Shown: positions 23,801 to 33,959, counted from the stretch's first letter. The stretch: 64,000 bases of DNA from Atriophallophorus winterbourni (GCA_013407085.1 JACCGJ010003421.1:1-64000); one strand, 5' to 3'. Notes: generated by a model from the letters alone, not told the origin. Translations and numbers: made by a program.

Positions 23801-25081
23801 TGTCTACAGCAAAGTCGCGGCTGAACACCATTGTGTGCCATATCACAGAGGGTAAGAAACCACTGCGAATTCTGATCTTCCAGACCCCAACCTGGGTGAC
23901 GGGTCGCACCAGCTTGTTTAACAGTCACAGCATTCGTCTGTTTGAGCAGACGAGCAGAAAAAGGGCGCCATTCCGTGTTTGGGAAAATGCTGATTTTTCG
24001 TTCGCAATACGTCGCTTAATTCGTGAAGTCAATATTTAGTTCGCTACCAAAGATTTTATTACAGATAGTTGTTTAACCTATTCGACAGTCCCAATTAACT
24101 CCGGCGATGGTGCGGAGACATCGATTGTCAAAGACTGACAGACGTCTTATTTGTTATTTTCTCTGGAGCTAGCTAACGAATAAATGTCTGAATTTTTCAG
24201 TTCTTAAATATGGGACCAAATATTGGCTTCGCGTGCAGGCAATAAGGATCTTGTCACATTCAACGATCGTATTTCGTATTAAATCCGCTGATACACAACT
24301 CCATCCTGCAATATCTCGATATCTGTTTTGATTAGCATAAAATCCTTTTCTAGAAGTCCGGGAGAATTGTGGTGGATACGTAAAAACGAAATGGTTTAAC
24401 TACATTAGGTGGTACGGCGAGAGAGAACGAATGTAAAGACCATAGAAGGAAAGCCGGTGAACTCTTACTAACTGAGCAATCACGTGATTGGTCCAGTTGA
24501 GGCTGTCGGATATTGGAACACCAGGCTAGTTAAAGCTACTGCATCTTCCAGACACTGATTTAATAAATGAAACACAATGAAGGTTTTGATGTAGACATCG
24601 CTGGCCAGCCTATTTGGAAAAGAACATCTCTGTATTTTGAGGATTCAAAGATAAACCATGCGAAGTTGACCATTGACCGATGCTTGTAATCATTGTTTCT
24701 AGCGCAGGATGATCGACTCGACTATGGCGGTCAAATGCAACGGCAACCATGACTGCCCCCACATGTTTCGATATGTTGCTACAGTTCACACTTATACCGT
24801 TAAAAACAGTTGCATTGTGGCCTACTTCTTGATTTGCTTTCCAGACTGTGTATCGCGGAGTCGATGGTGAACTTGTGGTGCCACAGCAAATAATTGAACA
24901 CCCCGATGGCTCTCGTACCATCGTAATGGGTTCGGGCAACCAGATCGTTTGCCGTTGTCGTCGTGGTTATGATTGTGGCTGTGGCTGTGGATACGGGTTT
25001 GGGGATGCTGCTTTGCTTGGTCTTGCTGCGGGCACTCTGATGTGGAGTCCGTTCATGTGGGCCCCGTTCTTTTGGTGTTAA
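14887..25081 (+). CDS. PLEKHB: PLEKHB/evectin-like PH-domain protein (four exons)
   Basis: Coding exons: 14887-14929, 14965-15107, 22005-22292 and 24845-25081, giving 236 aa with consistent phases. The first intron is only 35 nt (GTAAGT...AACAG); the others are 6.9 and 2.6 kb and full of transposons. The N terminus reads IVKAGSVQRL then STILKRW, matching the start of the evectin PH domain. The second half of the PH domain (FFCAESPDDAVAWCVALTEA) contains the conserved C-terminal Trp helix. The middle is Tyr/Pro/Asn-rich, and the C terminus is a Cys/Gly patch (about 15 residues) followed by a hydrophobic LLGLAAGTLMWSPFMW segment. Family knowledge: PLEKHB1/2 (evectins) are small tail-anchored PH proteins of post-Golgi and recycling membranes, of about this length. 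A splice acceptor (ATTCAG) lies 4 nt before the ATG, so a further 5' exon or a trans-spliced leader is likely. The subtype (B1 or B2) cannot be assigned. Confidence 0.85.
15526..17955 (+). pseudogene. LINE family A copy, decayed
   Basis: Begins with the family A 5' UTR (block TGGGTGGTGCTCTCC near 15590, shared with 48.4 kb) and the N-terminal region ([14 protein letters not shown]). It continues through endonuclease remnants with many stops (15.9-16.6 kb), skips most of the RT, shows RT fragments around 17.35-17.69 kb, and ends with the family A 3' UTR and a GATGATGAT tail at about 17955. A cluster of SINE-like copies interrupts it. It lies in the large PLEKHB-like intron. Confidence 0.8.
16835..17310. 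mobile_element. Cluster of SINE-like repeat copies
   Basis: At least four partial copies: a minus-strand tail half (16840-16935), a plus-strand middle (about 16955-17020), a plus-strand copy with tail (17030-17205), and a tandem tail-half repeat (17208-17310) starting inside a (CATA)n tract. It looks like repeated insertion into, or slippage at, the CATA tail of an earlier copy. Confidence 0.75.
18029..18199 (-). repeat. 3' LTR of the 1.1-kb Gypsy-type element
   Basis: 171 bp, differing from its partner LTR by only a few substitutions. A third copy of this LTR lies at 45552-45722. Confidence 0.92.
18935..18950 (-). promoter_or_regulatory. Candidate self-priming primer-binding site
   Basis: In element sense, TTTACTTATCTAGAAC begins 1 nt after the 5' LTR. 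No tRNA-type TGG box is present there. All 16 nt are the reverse complement of an LTR segment (19021-19036), as expected if the RNA's own 5' region primes reverse transcription, the mechanism known from Tf1-type elements. Confidence 0.7.
18952..19122 (-). repeat. 5' LTR of the 1.1-kb Gypsy-type element
   Basis: 171 bp, starting TGTCATGATTG and ending GTTACA in element sense. It contains TTTACTTATCTAGAAC on the plus strand at 19021-19036, exactly complementary to the sequence just inside the LTR. Confidence 0.92.
19130..19458 (+). mobile_element. LINE family A-like 3' UTR fragment
   Basis: Resembles the family A 3' UTR: GTGAAAGCTGCAAAGCTGC, CTGATGTTGC, then TATATGGCAGTGAGGC and CTGTCTTTGATGATGA at the end. 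No coding part is left. It lies just beyond the LTR element in the PLEKHB-like intron. Confidence 0.65.
20110..21630 (+). pseudogene. LINE family A copy, decayed 5' half
   Basis: N-terminal block ([16 protein letters not shown]), then endonuclease in pieces: AATYAPTNSSTDDSK, VADMNAQLGRLD, LFISSTSFRHKKRQC, ISARWRGCIED and NSDHALL. It continues to about the start of the RT domain before homology stops near 21630. Several frameshifts and stops make it a pseudogene. It lies within the PLEKHB-like intron. Confidence 0.82.
22395..22565 (+). mobile_element. SINE-like repeat copy, degenerate
   Basis: Blocks AACACCGTGCTACATTGATT, GAGCTGCGTGC, GCTGGAGTCTCAACACC and TTAGCCCACATGCGGTCTCT are recognisable. 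It has lost the usual tail. Confidence 0.65.
22590..22840. repeat. AT-rich tandem repeat with 49-bp higher-order unit
   Basis: A short (TTTTAA)n tract (22590-22632) is followed by permutations of GAAATCTAATAA and GAAAGAAATCTAATAA. The order repeats with a period of about 49 bp for roughly three to four rounds (22652-22838). It lies inside an intron of the PLEKHB-like gene. Confidence 0.88.
22841..23600. other. Intronic sequence, nothing recognised
   Basis: Between the tandem repeat and the LINE A 3' fragment. No exon of the PLEKHB-like gene is needed here, because the flanking exons join in phase. No repeat family was recognised. Confidence 0.4.
23605..23790 (-). mobile_element. LINE family A-like 3' end fragment
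   Basis: In minus-strand sense it reads GTGACAGTAAAAGCCGCGAG, CTGATATCACTCTACTAG, GAGGTGTATGGCAG and a final GGTGATGATGAGGG tail, matching the family A 3' UTR layout. Confidence 0.65.
24410..24800 (-). pseudogene. CR1/Jockey-like RT fragment
   Basis: Minus-strand reading frames give SIGQWSTSHGLSLNPQNTE and, downstream, ISDSLNWTNHVIAQLV then RLSFYGLYIRSL. These are blocks just after the catalytic box in CR1/Jockey-type reverse transcriptases. It is frameshifted and short. It ends close to the last PLEKHB-like exon. Confidence 0.65.
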
Positions 25082-25315
25082 CTAATCTTCATTCATCGCA
25101 TTATATTTTTACGCTTACTTTATCATTTCATTTTGACGATTTCTTACTTTAAAGAGCCGTTTTTTTCAATTATTTTTGGGTTCTTGTTCATCTGACTTTT
25201 CGACAACTATTTTCGCCTTGCTGATTTATCTTTTCCATACATTGGTGTTCGTTACAATATACGTGGTTTATCGTCACCCCAATCTATTCAGTTGGTGTAA
25301 TTGTATTGTGATTCC

Positions 25316-25321
25316 AAATAA
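25316..25321 (+). terminator. Polyadenylation signal of the PLEKHB-like gene
   Basis: AATAAA lies 235 nt after the stop codon at 25081, the first canonical signal downstream. Confidence 0.5.
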
Positions 25322-25339
25322 AGTGACTCGGATAATCAT

Positions 25340-25945
25340 TATCGTTCGAGCAACGTTAAAACCAATGCTAAAGAATATTTTCAGTCACAAGTCTTGTGTC
25401 TTCACATAGTTTTTTATTAAGTAGCTCATGGTGAGTTACGCATAATCTCTTCGGTTTTTTTGTGTGTAATTCAATTACCGGATATAATAGGTTGACTTGG
25501 GTGTCAACTAGTCAATCGCGTATTCTGATTCAATACTACATTCCATTAGTTAACAGTAATTGACGAAATAAATCTTTGATTTTGTGATTTTGAGTACGGG
25601 ACGAAATAGAGACTTCGCATAGAAGAGGACCATCTGCAAACCATAAGGACCACTCGGAGTGGGTGTGCATTCTAGGACTTATTAATCTGTCACATTCACG
25701 AAATTGCCGAATGACCATCGTTGTTCGAATTAATTTAGCAGTCGCGCAACCCAGTCATGCTTCATAAGGTTGACTGTCCAAGCTCGTGGATATTTAAAGC
25801 GAAATTGGAATTATATACGCAAACGAACAGCATTCGTGATTCTTACATTTGATATACTCTACTAGTTATAAAATATAGTTGTTTTCACATTTTCATTCAT
25901 ACCGTAATCCTGTAGTGTTGTAAAGTATCGAATTTTAACCAGAAT
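25340..25945. other. Intergenic, no gene seen
   Basis: AT-rich sequence between the 3' end of the PLEKHB-like gene and a CR1-like fragment. No domains or repeats recognised. Confidence 0.4.
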
Positions 25946-25948
25946 TTC

Positions 25949-26215
25949 TTAATTCCAACTGCCTGTTGACTCAAGCATCAAGTTCCACCATTTACTATCT
26001 TCCAGATCAAGATCAGTGTCTGTAACTGCCTTGCTGTATAAACGTTCGTCGTGGTAAACAGCTACTCCACCACCTGTTCTTAAAGGGTCTCTCTGAAAGA
26101 GGGTCATGTTTGGAATAGAGAGCTCGCGATCGCTCACGTGAGGTTCAAACCATGTCTCAGTTATTGCGATGACGTCAAGCGAGTGCTGAGTACAGAGAAC
26201 TTTCATTTAAGCTAA
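25949..26215 (-). pseudogene. CR1-like LINE endonuclease fragment
   Basis: A minus-strand frame of 85 codons with the N-terminal APE-endonuclease block: LDVIAITETWFEP (the catalytic Glu in TETW), then RDPLRTGGGVAVYHDE. No further LINE sequence follows on either side. Confidence 0.75.
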
Positions 26216-26281
26216 TTTGTTTACCAGTCAATTGGTTGTGGTTTTCGTATAACGTGATGGAGAGGAAAGCTCGTCTTTTTG

Positions 26282-26732
26282 CGAATTCGAGGATAAATCC
26301 TCATTTGCAAATTGAAATTTAGCTTTTATGGGTGGACTAATCTAAGTCCCACACTATGCAGTGCAGCACCCGTAATCGTTTGGAATATTTTTGCAACAAT
26401 CCAATAACAGCATGATGGTTTTTGTTTAAAGTCAGATTTTAACAATAAGTAGTACACAACGTTCGAAAAGCAGGACGGAATCACACGACCGGTTTCGCGG
26501 TTATTGCCGCTGATCAGGTATGCGTATCCGTGACCTGACATTCGAACGCCGTTCTGACTTTGTGCTAAACCCATTTATTTGCGAATTCGAGGATAAATCC
26601 TCATTTGTTGTTATTGTAATGTTGCAAAAATATTCCAAACGATGCTGCATTGCACCAACTATGGAACATTGATTAGTCCCCACAATAACTAATTTGCAAA
26701 TGAGGATTTATCCTCGAATTCGCAAATAAATA
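26282..26732. mobile_element. Foldback (MITE-like) element with long inverted ends
   Basis: The outer ends are inverted copies of TTTGCGAATTCGAGGATAAA and following sequence. Homology continues inward for about 130 bp (GGACTAATC..., TTTGGAATATTTTTGCAACA) on both sides. A third direct copy of the end motif lies at about 26577-26608. A 14-bp direct repeat, AGCTCGTCTTTTTG, flanks the whole unit (26268-26281 and 26733-26746). No transposase is encoded. Confidence 0.75.
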
Positions 26733-26746
26733 AGCTCGTCTTTTTG

Positions 26747-27515
26747 TCTGTCCCTTCGAGAGTCGGGCATTGGTCGTTTTTCGGAATTGCCAGAATATTT
26801 CCAACCCGAGTCTCGTCTGATTGCAGACTGTGGTTCATTATGCGATTGTGGTGTAGAAAGTGGTCCATTCTGACATTCATCGGGAGATTCCTGTGATTCA
26901 CTTTCCAGTTGACCCTGATTGATTCAATCGTTAAAAATGTTGTTTTTAGATGTTTCGGCCCGTCACCTTTATAATTTAGTGACAGATATTCTAAACGTGC
27001 CCACCACGATTGATTCGTTAGCTTCAGTGCTGTTGGCAAAGTTTAACCACTGCTTGTAATCTTGGCGCTGCCCCACTTCCCGAAACAGTAATAGTGTGTT
27101 CGTGAACACCAGGGAGAGTCACGCTGCGTTGGCCAGATTTATCCTGATTGTTTAAACTACCTTTTCACTCCCACCACGGTATATCACCATGTATGCGACA
27201 TTTAGTCTGTGGACATACACGGAGCAAATAAGCGATTAGAAGAGCGTCTTCCATTTCTTTCTGATTGCTAAGAGTGATCCTTAGTAGACGCGGTTCGTCA
27301 AGATGAGGAGAATTGGGGTGCCGACTTAGGCGGGTTTTTAATCATACTTATCGAGCTCATACCCATTAATGAACATAGCTGGTACCATTGCTCAGTCATG
27401 AATTCGTCTACTTGAGAAGTTTCCCAGATGACTCCGGCGCATTGGGGTTCTTCAAATTTGTTTTTACTTAAGTATTTTTCGGGGTAGCAGAATTCTGCTG
27501 ATGGACAAGTAGTAG
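26747..27515. other. Intergenic, no gene seen
   Basis: Short frames only. No motif I can name. Confidence 0.35.
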
Positions 27516-27517
27516 TA

Positions 27518-27745
27518 TGATATGGTATGAAAGCACAAGCCTGATCCAGCAAAGTGCCGCACAGTCGGAGACTGCACGTTGGCTAAGATGCAGTCAGGTT
27601 GCCCAGGCCTAGACAGATATCAGGAAGGAAATAGAAACGGTAGTGAGACACCTGCGTGTTTCAGCATGCAGCTCACTACCAGTGGCCAATTAATTTAGCA
27701 CGATGTTAGCCGTACAGCACAGAAGTACTGCACGATTGCAATCTG
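27518..27745 (-). mobile_element. SINE-like repeat copy
   Basis: Nearly full length on the minus strand: tail side ATGGTATGAAAGCACAAGCC, then GCACAGTCGGAGACTGCACG, GCCCAGGCCTAGACAGATAT, ending at CTGCACGATTGCA. Confidence 0.85.
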
Positions 27746-28285
27746 TAGTCACCCCTTCGAATTTTCAATATGCTAATATCTGAGTCAGCTAGCCTTTGCA
27801 TTACTCGGTTGTTCGGCCTCCCGCGAATTCTCTACATTGCTGAGCTCCTTGTGGCGCATTCGCAATTAGCATGTATCTTAGTAAACCACTTTCGATTTCA
27901 CACTAACCTCTGCAAATTTTAGACAAATCACGCGTAGTTTTCTTTTGTCCTGACTACACTTGAGGTCAAGGTCGTTTGATCGTTGAACAATATTATGCGA
28001 TGGTCACATCCCCATAGTATTCACGAAGTTCGTGTGGGAACAACAATGCGTTGGATGCGAGTTTTAAAGTAAAGCATTTGTGGTGACCATAGATTTCATC
28101 TCAAACAAAGGAAATACTGCTTGCTGAATGCAACAGCAGACCGTCCGAAAGATAGCTGTCGAAATGAAAACGTGTTGGAAACCGCAAATTTTCGCGTGAT
28201 TTATTACGCGAAAGTCTGCTAAAAATTTCAATGGCACGTGAGCATTCAGATGACTCAGTATTCGAAGCATTTGACGATAACGTCA
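27746..28285. other. Intergenic, no gene seen
   Basis: No coding or repeat signal recognised between the SINE-like copy and the CR1-like remnant. Confidence 0.35.
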
Positions 28286-28289
28286 CGTC

Positions 28290-29559
28290 TATCAATTAAA
28301 TTGGTTGTAAGCGAATCCCCCGGTATGGATGGCATCACGCCGGATGTCATCACGAGCTTTCTGAACCATGTTCCAGCCAGATGAACTATTCGTTGGTTCA
28401 GGTATTGGTACTAGAAGATTGAAAGCGGTTGTCATTCTGACGCTAGCAATTTTCGTCCCGTTACAATGTCACTTATGATCGCAAAGTTCATGGAGCGTAT
28501 AATCTCAGAAAGCATGATCTCACACTTTGAAACTCGTAATTTATTTTCGCAGCATGGATTTCTATCTAATCTTCTTACAGTAAGACGACTGGGTGGAGGA
28601 TTTGGATAAGGGTTACTGCATTCACGTTTGCTACTTGGGCATACCTGAAGCATTCGAACGAATCAATTACAATATGCTTCTACAAAAACTGACGCATTTA
28701 AGAATATGTGAATTTTTGATCTGCAACACTAAAGGTGAAGCGATTAAAACGCCTTTGATCTAAGTGATTAATTTTGGTCATGTGGCATTATAATCAGGTC
28801 AAGGTTAAATGGAAACGGATGAAAAATGCACATAAACGGATCATAAATTTGATGTTCAAATTGTATTCGTCGATCTTGCGTAGTTGGTGTTTCATGTTTC
28901 GTCATCAAGCTAGATGACATCGTCAGCAAAACTTCTCTCGAAGCGTCTCGTAGTTGGAATTCTTCGGTTCGTATACGGTTCATCTGTCCGTTCACCATCA
29001 ATTACACTGGTTGATGATATTAAACTTTGGACGCGGATAAAATCAGCTGTGGACTGTGTAGAGCTGCAACGTGATCTAGACGCTCTCCATGAATAGTCGA
29101 TACAGAATAATTAGCCATTCAATTTTCAAAAATGCAAGGTGTTGCAAATTGTTAAGCCATTCCAGTACCAATATCACCTTGGGCAGACGATTTTGAGTTG
29201 GACTGGGTCGGAAAGGGATCTTGGAGTCTGGGTATGCGGCAAACTGCATTGTGAGGTCATCTACAAGCGTGCTTCCAAGCTTCTACGTATGCTGCGACGG
29301 ATTTTCAGAACTTTCTAGCCTGGAACGTTGTCCATCAACACGAAAGCCTACTTAATTCCAACCATGGAGCATGCATGACAAGCTTGGACTTTGTGGTTAA
29401 AAATGATATGTTATTGCTTGATAAAATATATCATCGTGCAACCGAACTTGTAAGTGGTTTCCGGAAACTAATGTACGAGGAACGATTGCAAAAACTGAAA
29501 CTCCCTACTCCCCTTCAAAGAAGCGTTCGGAGAGATGTGATACTAACATACAAATAACA

Positions 29560-29562
<3 letters not shown>
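28290..29562 (+). pseudogene. CR1-like LINE reverse transcriptase, decayed (5' part of a split copy)
   Basis: Plus-strand pieces in several frames: ESPGMDGITPDVI, NFRPVTMSLMIAKFMERI, FSQHGFLSN, LVDDIKLWTRI (catalytic box as LVDD), LQRDLDALHE, and an ELVSGFRKLMYEERL block. Numerous stops and frameshifts. It is interrupted at the (TA)n tract by a LINE E insertion and resumes at 30618. Confidence 0.78.
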
Positions 29563-29616
<54 letters not shown>

Positions 29617-30617
29617 CATTTAAAAATGAAAAAGTGCCACCCGGCAATGCACGAGAAAAAGAAAGAAAAAAGGTACAATATGAGGGGGATTTTTTGTCCA
29701 TTGTTCCACATGTCGATTTTTGATTTTTTTGATATTTTTAACAAATTTGAGGGGGGAACACAAAATAGAATGCACTCTCTCCACTGTTGCCGGTTCTCAG
29801 CAATCGTCGACAGCGTGTCAAGCCACAGACACTCACTATCCCTTGGACCCCACCCAGGAAGCCGCGTTCGTCCGACCCGAGCTAAACCCGACGTCAAGCG
29901 TTTTAAGGCCTTCTTCCAGGTCAGCGGTTGTCCACCTGAACCCCGCCGCCAGCCTGGGCCAACCGACACACGCAGCGCGCGGAAGGGTAGGCGCTCAGGC
30001 TTCATTCTCAAGACATGCCCTAGCCAGCGGAGACGGGAACGGTCGATTACGTCTCGTAGCATCAGGCTGTCCACACCGAGAACACGGTGCCTCACTTCAA
30101 CGTTGCTAGTGCGGTGTTGCCACCACACTCGTGCAAGCCTCCGTAAACATAGATGTTCAAACACCTCCAAGCGCCGGAGCTCATCTGCGCGTACTGCCCA
30201 GCTCTCGCACCCGTAAAGCAAGACCGACCTGACTGAGGCCAGGTAAACTCTCCCCTTGAGTCTCAAACTCACGTCAGACCGCTTCCAGAGATGACCTAGA
30301 CTAGTGACGCGAAGCGAGCTCTCGCAATGCGAGAGCCGATCTCACTTTCCAGCCCTCCTCCCGCCGTGATGCAGCTACCAAGATAGGTGAACTGTTCCAC
30401 ACAGTCCAGACTGAGGTCATCGACCGTCAGAGTGGGCTGCAACCCCTCCCAATCTTGAAGAAGAACCTTACACTTAGTTGGAGCTAAGTGCAATCCGTAC
30501 CTAGACGCCTCCAATGCTAGCTGGTTCAGGGCATTCTGTAGGAACACCGGATCATCACCAAGCAAAGCAATGTCATCGGCATAATCAAGGTCAGTCACAC
30601 GGTTACCCCACATCATC
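29563..30617 (-). mobile_element. LINE family E (RTE-type), 5'-truncated, inserted in CR1-like LINE
   Basis: Minus strand. Starts inside the RT at DLDYADDIALLGDD, then FTYLGSCITAGG; a frameshift lies at about 30290. It continues with SLRLKGRVYLASVRSVLLYG, SRLRWLGHVLRMKPERLP and PGWGPRDSECLWLDTL to the stop, followed by a T-rich 3' UTR and a (TA)n run at 29563-29612. Only the last third of the element is present. Confidence 0.87.
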
Positions 30618-30995
30618 CTTTAAAAACATTTATTGGAATACCGTAAGTCACGACATACACACAGCCACTCAGCGACACTACAAATCCCCCACTCCCGTAT
30701 CAGCTGTCGCCGATATTTTTATTATGTGCGGGTCTGTTTCCTTTGGAATGCCCTCCCCGAAACTCGTCATCGCTTCCAACGCCGAAATGTTCATTCGAAA
30801 TTTGGATACTTATTTGTTACATTACGATTTAACGACACCTGCGTATTGACTCATTGCAAGTATTCAACTGGACTATATTGACATTACATGTTTATTTTAT
30901 ACGTATTTCCTGAACAAATATTTACTATGATATGGTAATTGTGAAGCTATGTGCTTCTTGAATCAACCAAGAATCTTGAATCTTGGTTGGTCAAG
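30618..30995 (+). pseudogene. CR1-like LINE 3' end (continuation of 28.3-29.6 kb copy)
   Basis: Frames give RISCRRYFYYVRVCFLWNALP and FIRNLDTYLLHYDL, the C-terminal blocks of a CR1-like ORF2. A short 3' UTR ends in repeated GAATCTT units near 30968-30985, resembling the short tandem tails of CR1 elements. Confidence 0.7.
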
Positions 30996-31029
30996 TTCAC
31001 GTTATGCCTTCTCTGTAAGCGGTTTCTCA

Positions 31030-31580
31030 TTGGTTCATATGTTGCAGCCAATGGAGCTGTTGGTTAACTGAGTTAGTTGTTAAACGCCACGCTTCAATGA
31101 ATTCTCTTGCCCATCGGTCGTTTCCTTTGGTTAATGTTTTCTTGCCTTCCCAGTGGAGCTAAGGTCCGAAATGTTCAATATGTACTGGGATTAGTGAATT
31201 CTGATCGTGTCTGTGTACGGGCAACTGATGTTCATGTAGTCTTGTGCTCAGTTTGCAACCTGTTTGTACGACGTAGTTCTTTTCGCAATCTCTGCATGCA
31301 ATCTTGTAGACAATATTCGATTGTTCTTTCGCTACTTTGTCTTTCGTGTTGAAATGGTCGCGAAGGGTAGACGCGGGTTTATGCGCGATGTCGATTCCAA
31401 GTGGCCGGAATACCCGTGCTGCAATTTCGGAGATATGTTGAACATATGGCAGAGTGCGTCCGGTTCTGTTTACTCCTCGGTTTCTTTGTTGGGGTTCATT
31501 GAACTTATTGCGTATTATGAAGCCTTTTGGCTAATCTATCTTCTGGAACGCTTTGAACAAATATTCTTTCTTTGGTAGCG
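31030..31580 (-). pseudogene. Penelope-like element C-terminal fragment (GIY-YIG endonuclease)
   Basis: Minus-strand frame: NIVYKIACRDCEKNYVVQTG, CKLSTRLHEHQ, HDQNSLIPVHIEHFG and RWAREFIEAW, the layout of the GIY-YIG domain of Penelope-like retroelements. The second half-motif reads YVVQTG where YIGETG-like is usual. Upstream, PKLQHGYSGHLESTSRI and PRLPFATIST correspond to the linker after the RT domain. Several stops are present. Confidence 0.72.
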
Positions 31581-33055
31581 ATGACAAAATTTTTATAGAA
31601 CAATGTTACGTGCATAGTACACATGTAATGCACGGTTGCATATTCTTACATAACTAGCTATCACTGTTAAGAATTCTAGAAATCGTAGCAGACGCCGAAG
31701 CGTAGACTAACGTTGAAGTGTGCCGCAGAAAATACATTTCGCTTGCTATCATTGACGAGAACTGGATGAAGTTACGCAATGCATATGCTTCACAACGAAG
31801 ATTAAGAGCTTGTTAATCACGGGCTACAACATTGATAAATTATTCAAACATGCAAAATGTTGACAATTCTTTAATACATTGCAAATCATCGCGCTTAATT
31901 TTATAGGGCGCGATTGTAACATATTGTGGATACGCGAAGTGCAGTAACGATGAGGTTTCCCGCGACAGCATCCTCGGAAGCAAGAAGATGCGCAATTCGT
32001 CAAGGTCGGTCAAACGAGCCTAGGGTAATGAGGTCCAGAGGTGGACCGACGGGCACAAAATCGATTGACCAATCAGAGCGAAACGACAACCTGGGTAGAC
32101 ATATTGAGGTCAGCTTTGTCGTTACGTAATTTTCCAATAAAAGTTAGGCGCAATGCAAAGGAATTTGAGTGCAATCGGTTAGAGTAGTTTTGGGTAACGT
32201 TTCACTTCTGACACAGAAGCTTCGTCAGACCAAGGGTGATAGTCAGGACAGGGAACATGATTAAGTAGCAGTCAACCCACCACCACTTATTCCTTTGCAT
32301 TATGAATACACGATCGGTCCCAAACATATTCCAATCGATTGCCGAAAAGTTAGGCGCGTTCTTATCTTTGTCATGTGCGCAGAGAACGCGTTTGAGCAAT
32401 CGCCGTACCCGTTAGTTGTGGAATTCGTAGGTAAACGCGATTAGCGTTGAACATGTGTAAAATCAGGACCAAATCGTCGAGTGTGAAACGCAGAGGGTGA
32501 TGTGGTTAATGTTGCATCGATTATGATAAAACATAAATATCGGGGTTCACTGAGTCGTACAACCGTGCATCACCGTAATACTTTCACGTTTTTTGAGTAA
32601 CCCTAACGGCTAATAAGATTATTAACCTACCTCATTGGTTGGACGTGAGTTAGTGTAAATGGGGAGCGCTCAAACGCTTACAAGGGAGTCAAATGGACTC
32701 GCCGTTAAGCAAGATTTTAGGCGATCGCGTACCGGTGGCTAGTTAGGGAAGATGTGTAAATTTTAGGCAAGAACCTGAACAGACAAGCAGAGAAAACTAT
32801 GGAAACAACCACTGCGTATCGATAAATCCGGGTCGTGGTCACAAAGACTGGACGATGAAAATTCACAATCGCAATTCACATTGGTCAGTTTATATTACAC
32901 ACGTTTTTGAATTAATTTTATCATTCCCCTACTGTGTGATTTCGACCAGCATCGTATTCACAAGCACGACCAACTAGGTGCACGAAATCCGAATTAAAAA
33001 TCGACACGTGTAGGTGAATAGTGAGTGACCCGTTAATTTGAAAATCGATAATACA
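31581..33055. other. Intergenic, no gene seen
   Basis: No domains or named repeats were recognised. Short frames at 31.9 and 32.2 kb have no family resemblance. Confidence 0.35.
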
Positions 33056-33061
33056 TTAAGG

Positions 33062-33449
33062 TAATGTGTTGCTCACATCCCCATCCCTTACACACCACTA
33101 CCGGTTTCTGGCTGTTTGCCGTCGTCAGGTGGAGACAGTAAGATCAGGTTCAGTGAGCCTTGAAACAGTGGATAAAGGTAAACAAGTTATTCTTGTATGC
33201 CAACTGTTATAATAGGGTTCGTACAACGAACCACGATGTTCAGACAGAATCACAAAGTGATTCTTGGTCAAAGCACTCAAGGCGCTTGTGGATGACCAAA
33301 GTAATGTGCTGCTCACATCCCCATCCTTTACACACCACTACCGGTTTCTGGCTGTTTGCCGTCGTCAGGTGGAGACAGTAAGATCAGGTTCAGTGAGCCT
33401 TGAAACAGTGGATTAAAGGTAAACAAGGTTATGCTTGTATGCCAACTGT
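33062..33449. repeat. 147-bp direct repeat (two copies, 240-bp offset)
   Basis: The block 33062-33208 (GCTCACATCCCCATCC, CACTACCGGTTTCTGGCTG, CAGGTGGAGACAGTAAGATC, GCCTTGAAACAGTGG) recurs at 33302-33449 with few changes. The spacer contains two short palindromes, TTCGTACAACGAA and AATCACAAAGTGATT. Diverged relatives occur near 1.24 and 58.33 kb, so this is an interspersed repeat family. Confidence 0.85.
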
Positions 33450-33781
33450 TAATACATTAAGGTTTGCAAACGTAGTTACTACAAACATTAGGGGTTCGCA
33501 TTCGCTATTAGAAGTATGTATGCAGCAATGGATGGAAAGTGTGCGCAAAGTCAAACGCAGCATGTGGGTTGAGATCCTAGCAGGTGATACGGGACTGGAC
33601 AGCTATAAAAAGGGAAGTGAGAATCCAGCATTTTGTTCGCAAGCAGTTTATCACTGGTGGTAAATCAAGTTGACGCTGTCTAAACATGCAACATATAGGA
33701 GTACCGAAAATGACTTATTTGCACAGAGCATATGATATTGTTTTAAAGTGGCTTGAAATAAGCGTGAATCTATGTGATGTG

Positions 33782-33959
33782 ATATGAAACCACAAGCCTC
33801 GTCCAGGCAAAGTGCCGCACAGTGAGAGACTGCACATGGGATCGGATACTGTCAGGTTGCCCAGGCCTAGACAGATATGACAAAAGAAATAGAAATGGTA
33901 GTGAGTCTCCAGCGTGTTTCAGCATGCAGCTCACTACCGGTGGCCAATCAATTTAGCCC
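33782..33959 (-). mobile_element. SINE-like repeat copy, split by the 33960-34636 insertion
   Basis: Minus strand, tail side first (GAAACCACAAGCCTCGTCCA) up to CAATCAATTTAGCCC. The head resumes at 34637-34695 (CAATTTAGCCCGATGTTAG to GCACGATTGCAC). Confidence 0.88.

Noticed and set aside
29626..30216. 196-codon plus-strand frame, Arg/Ser-rich
   Set aside because: Antisense of the LINE E C-terminal coding end; an equivalent frame appears at 13.8 kb.
31107..31578. Plus-strand frames of 81 and 104 codons
   Set aside because: Complement of the Penelope-like GIY-YIG fragment, which gives much better family matches on the minus strand.
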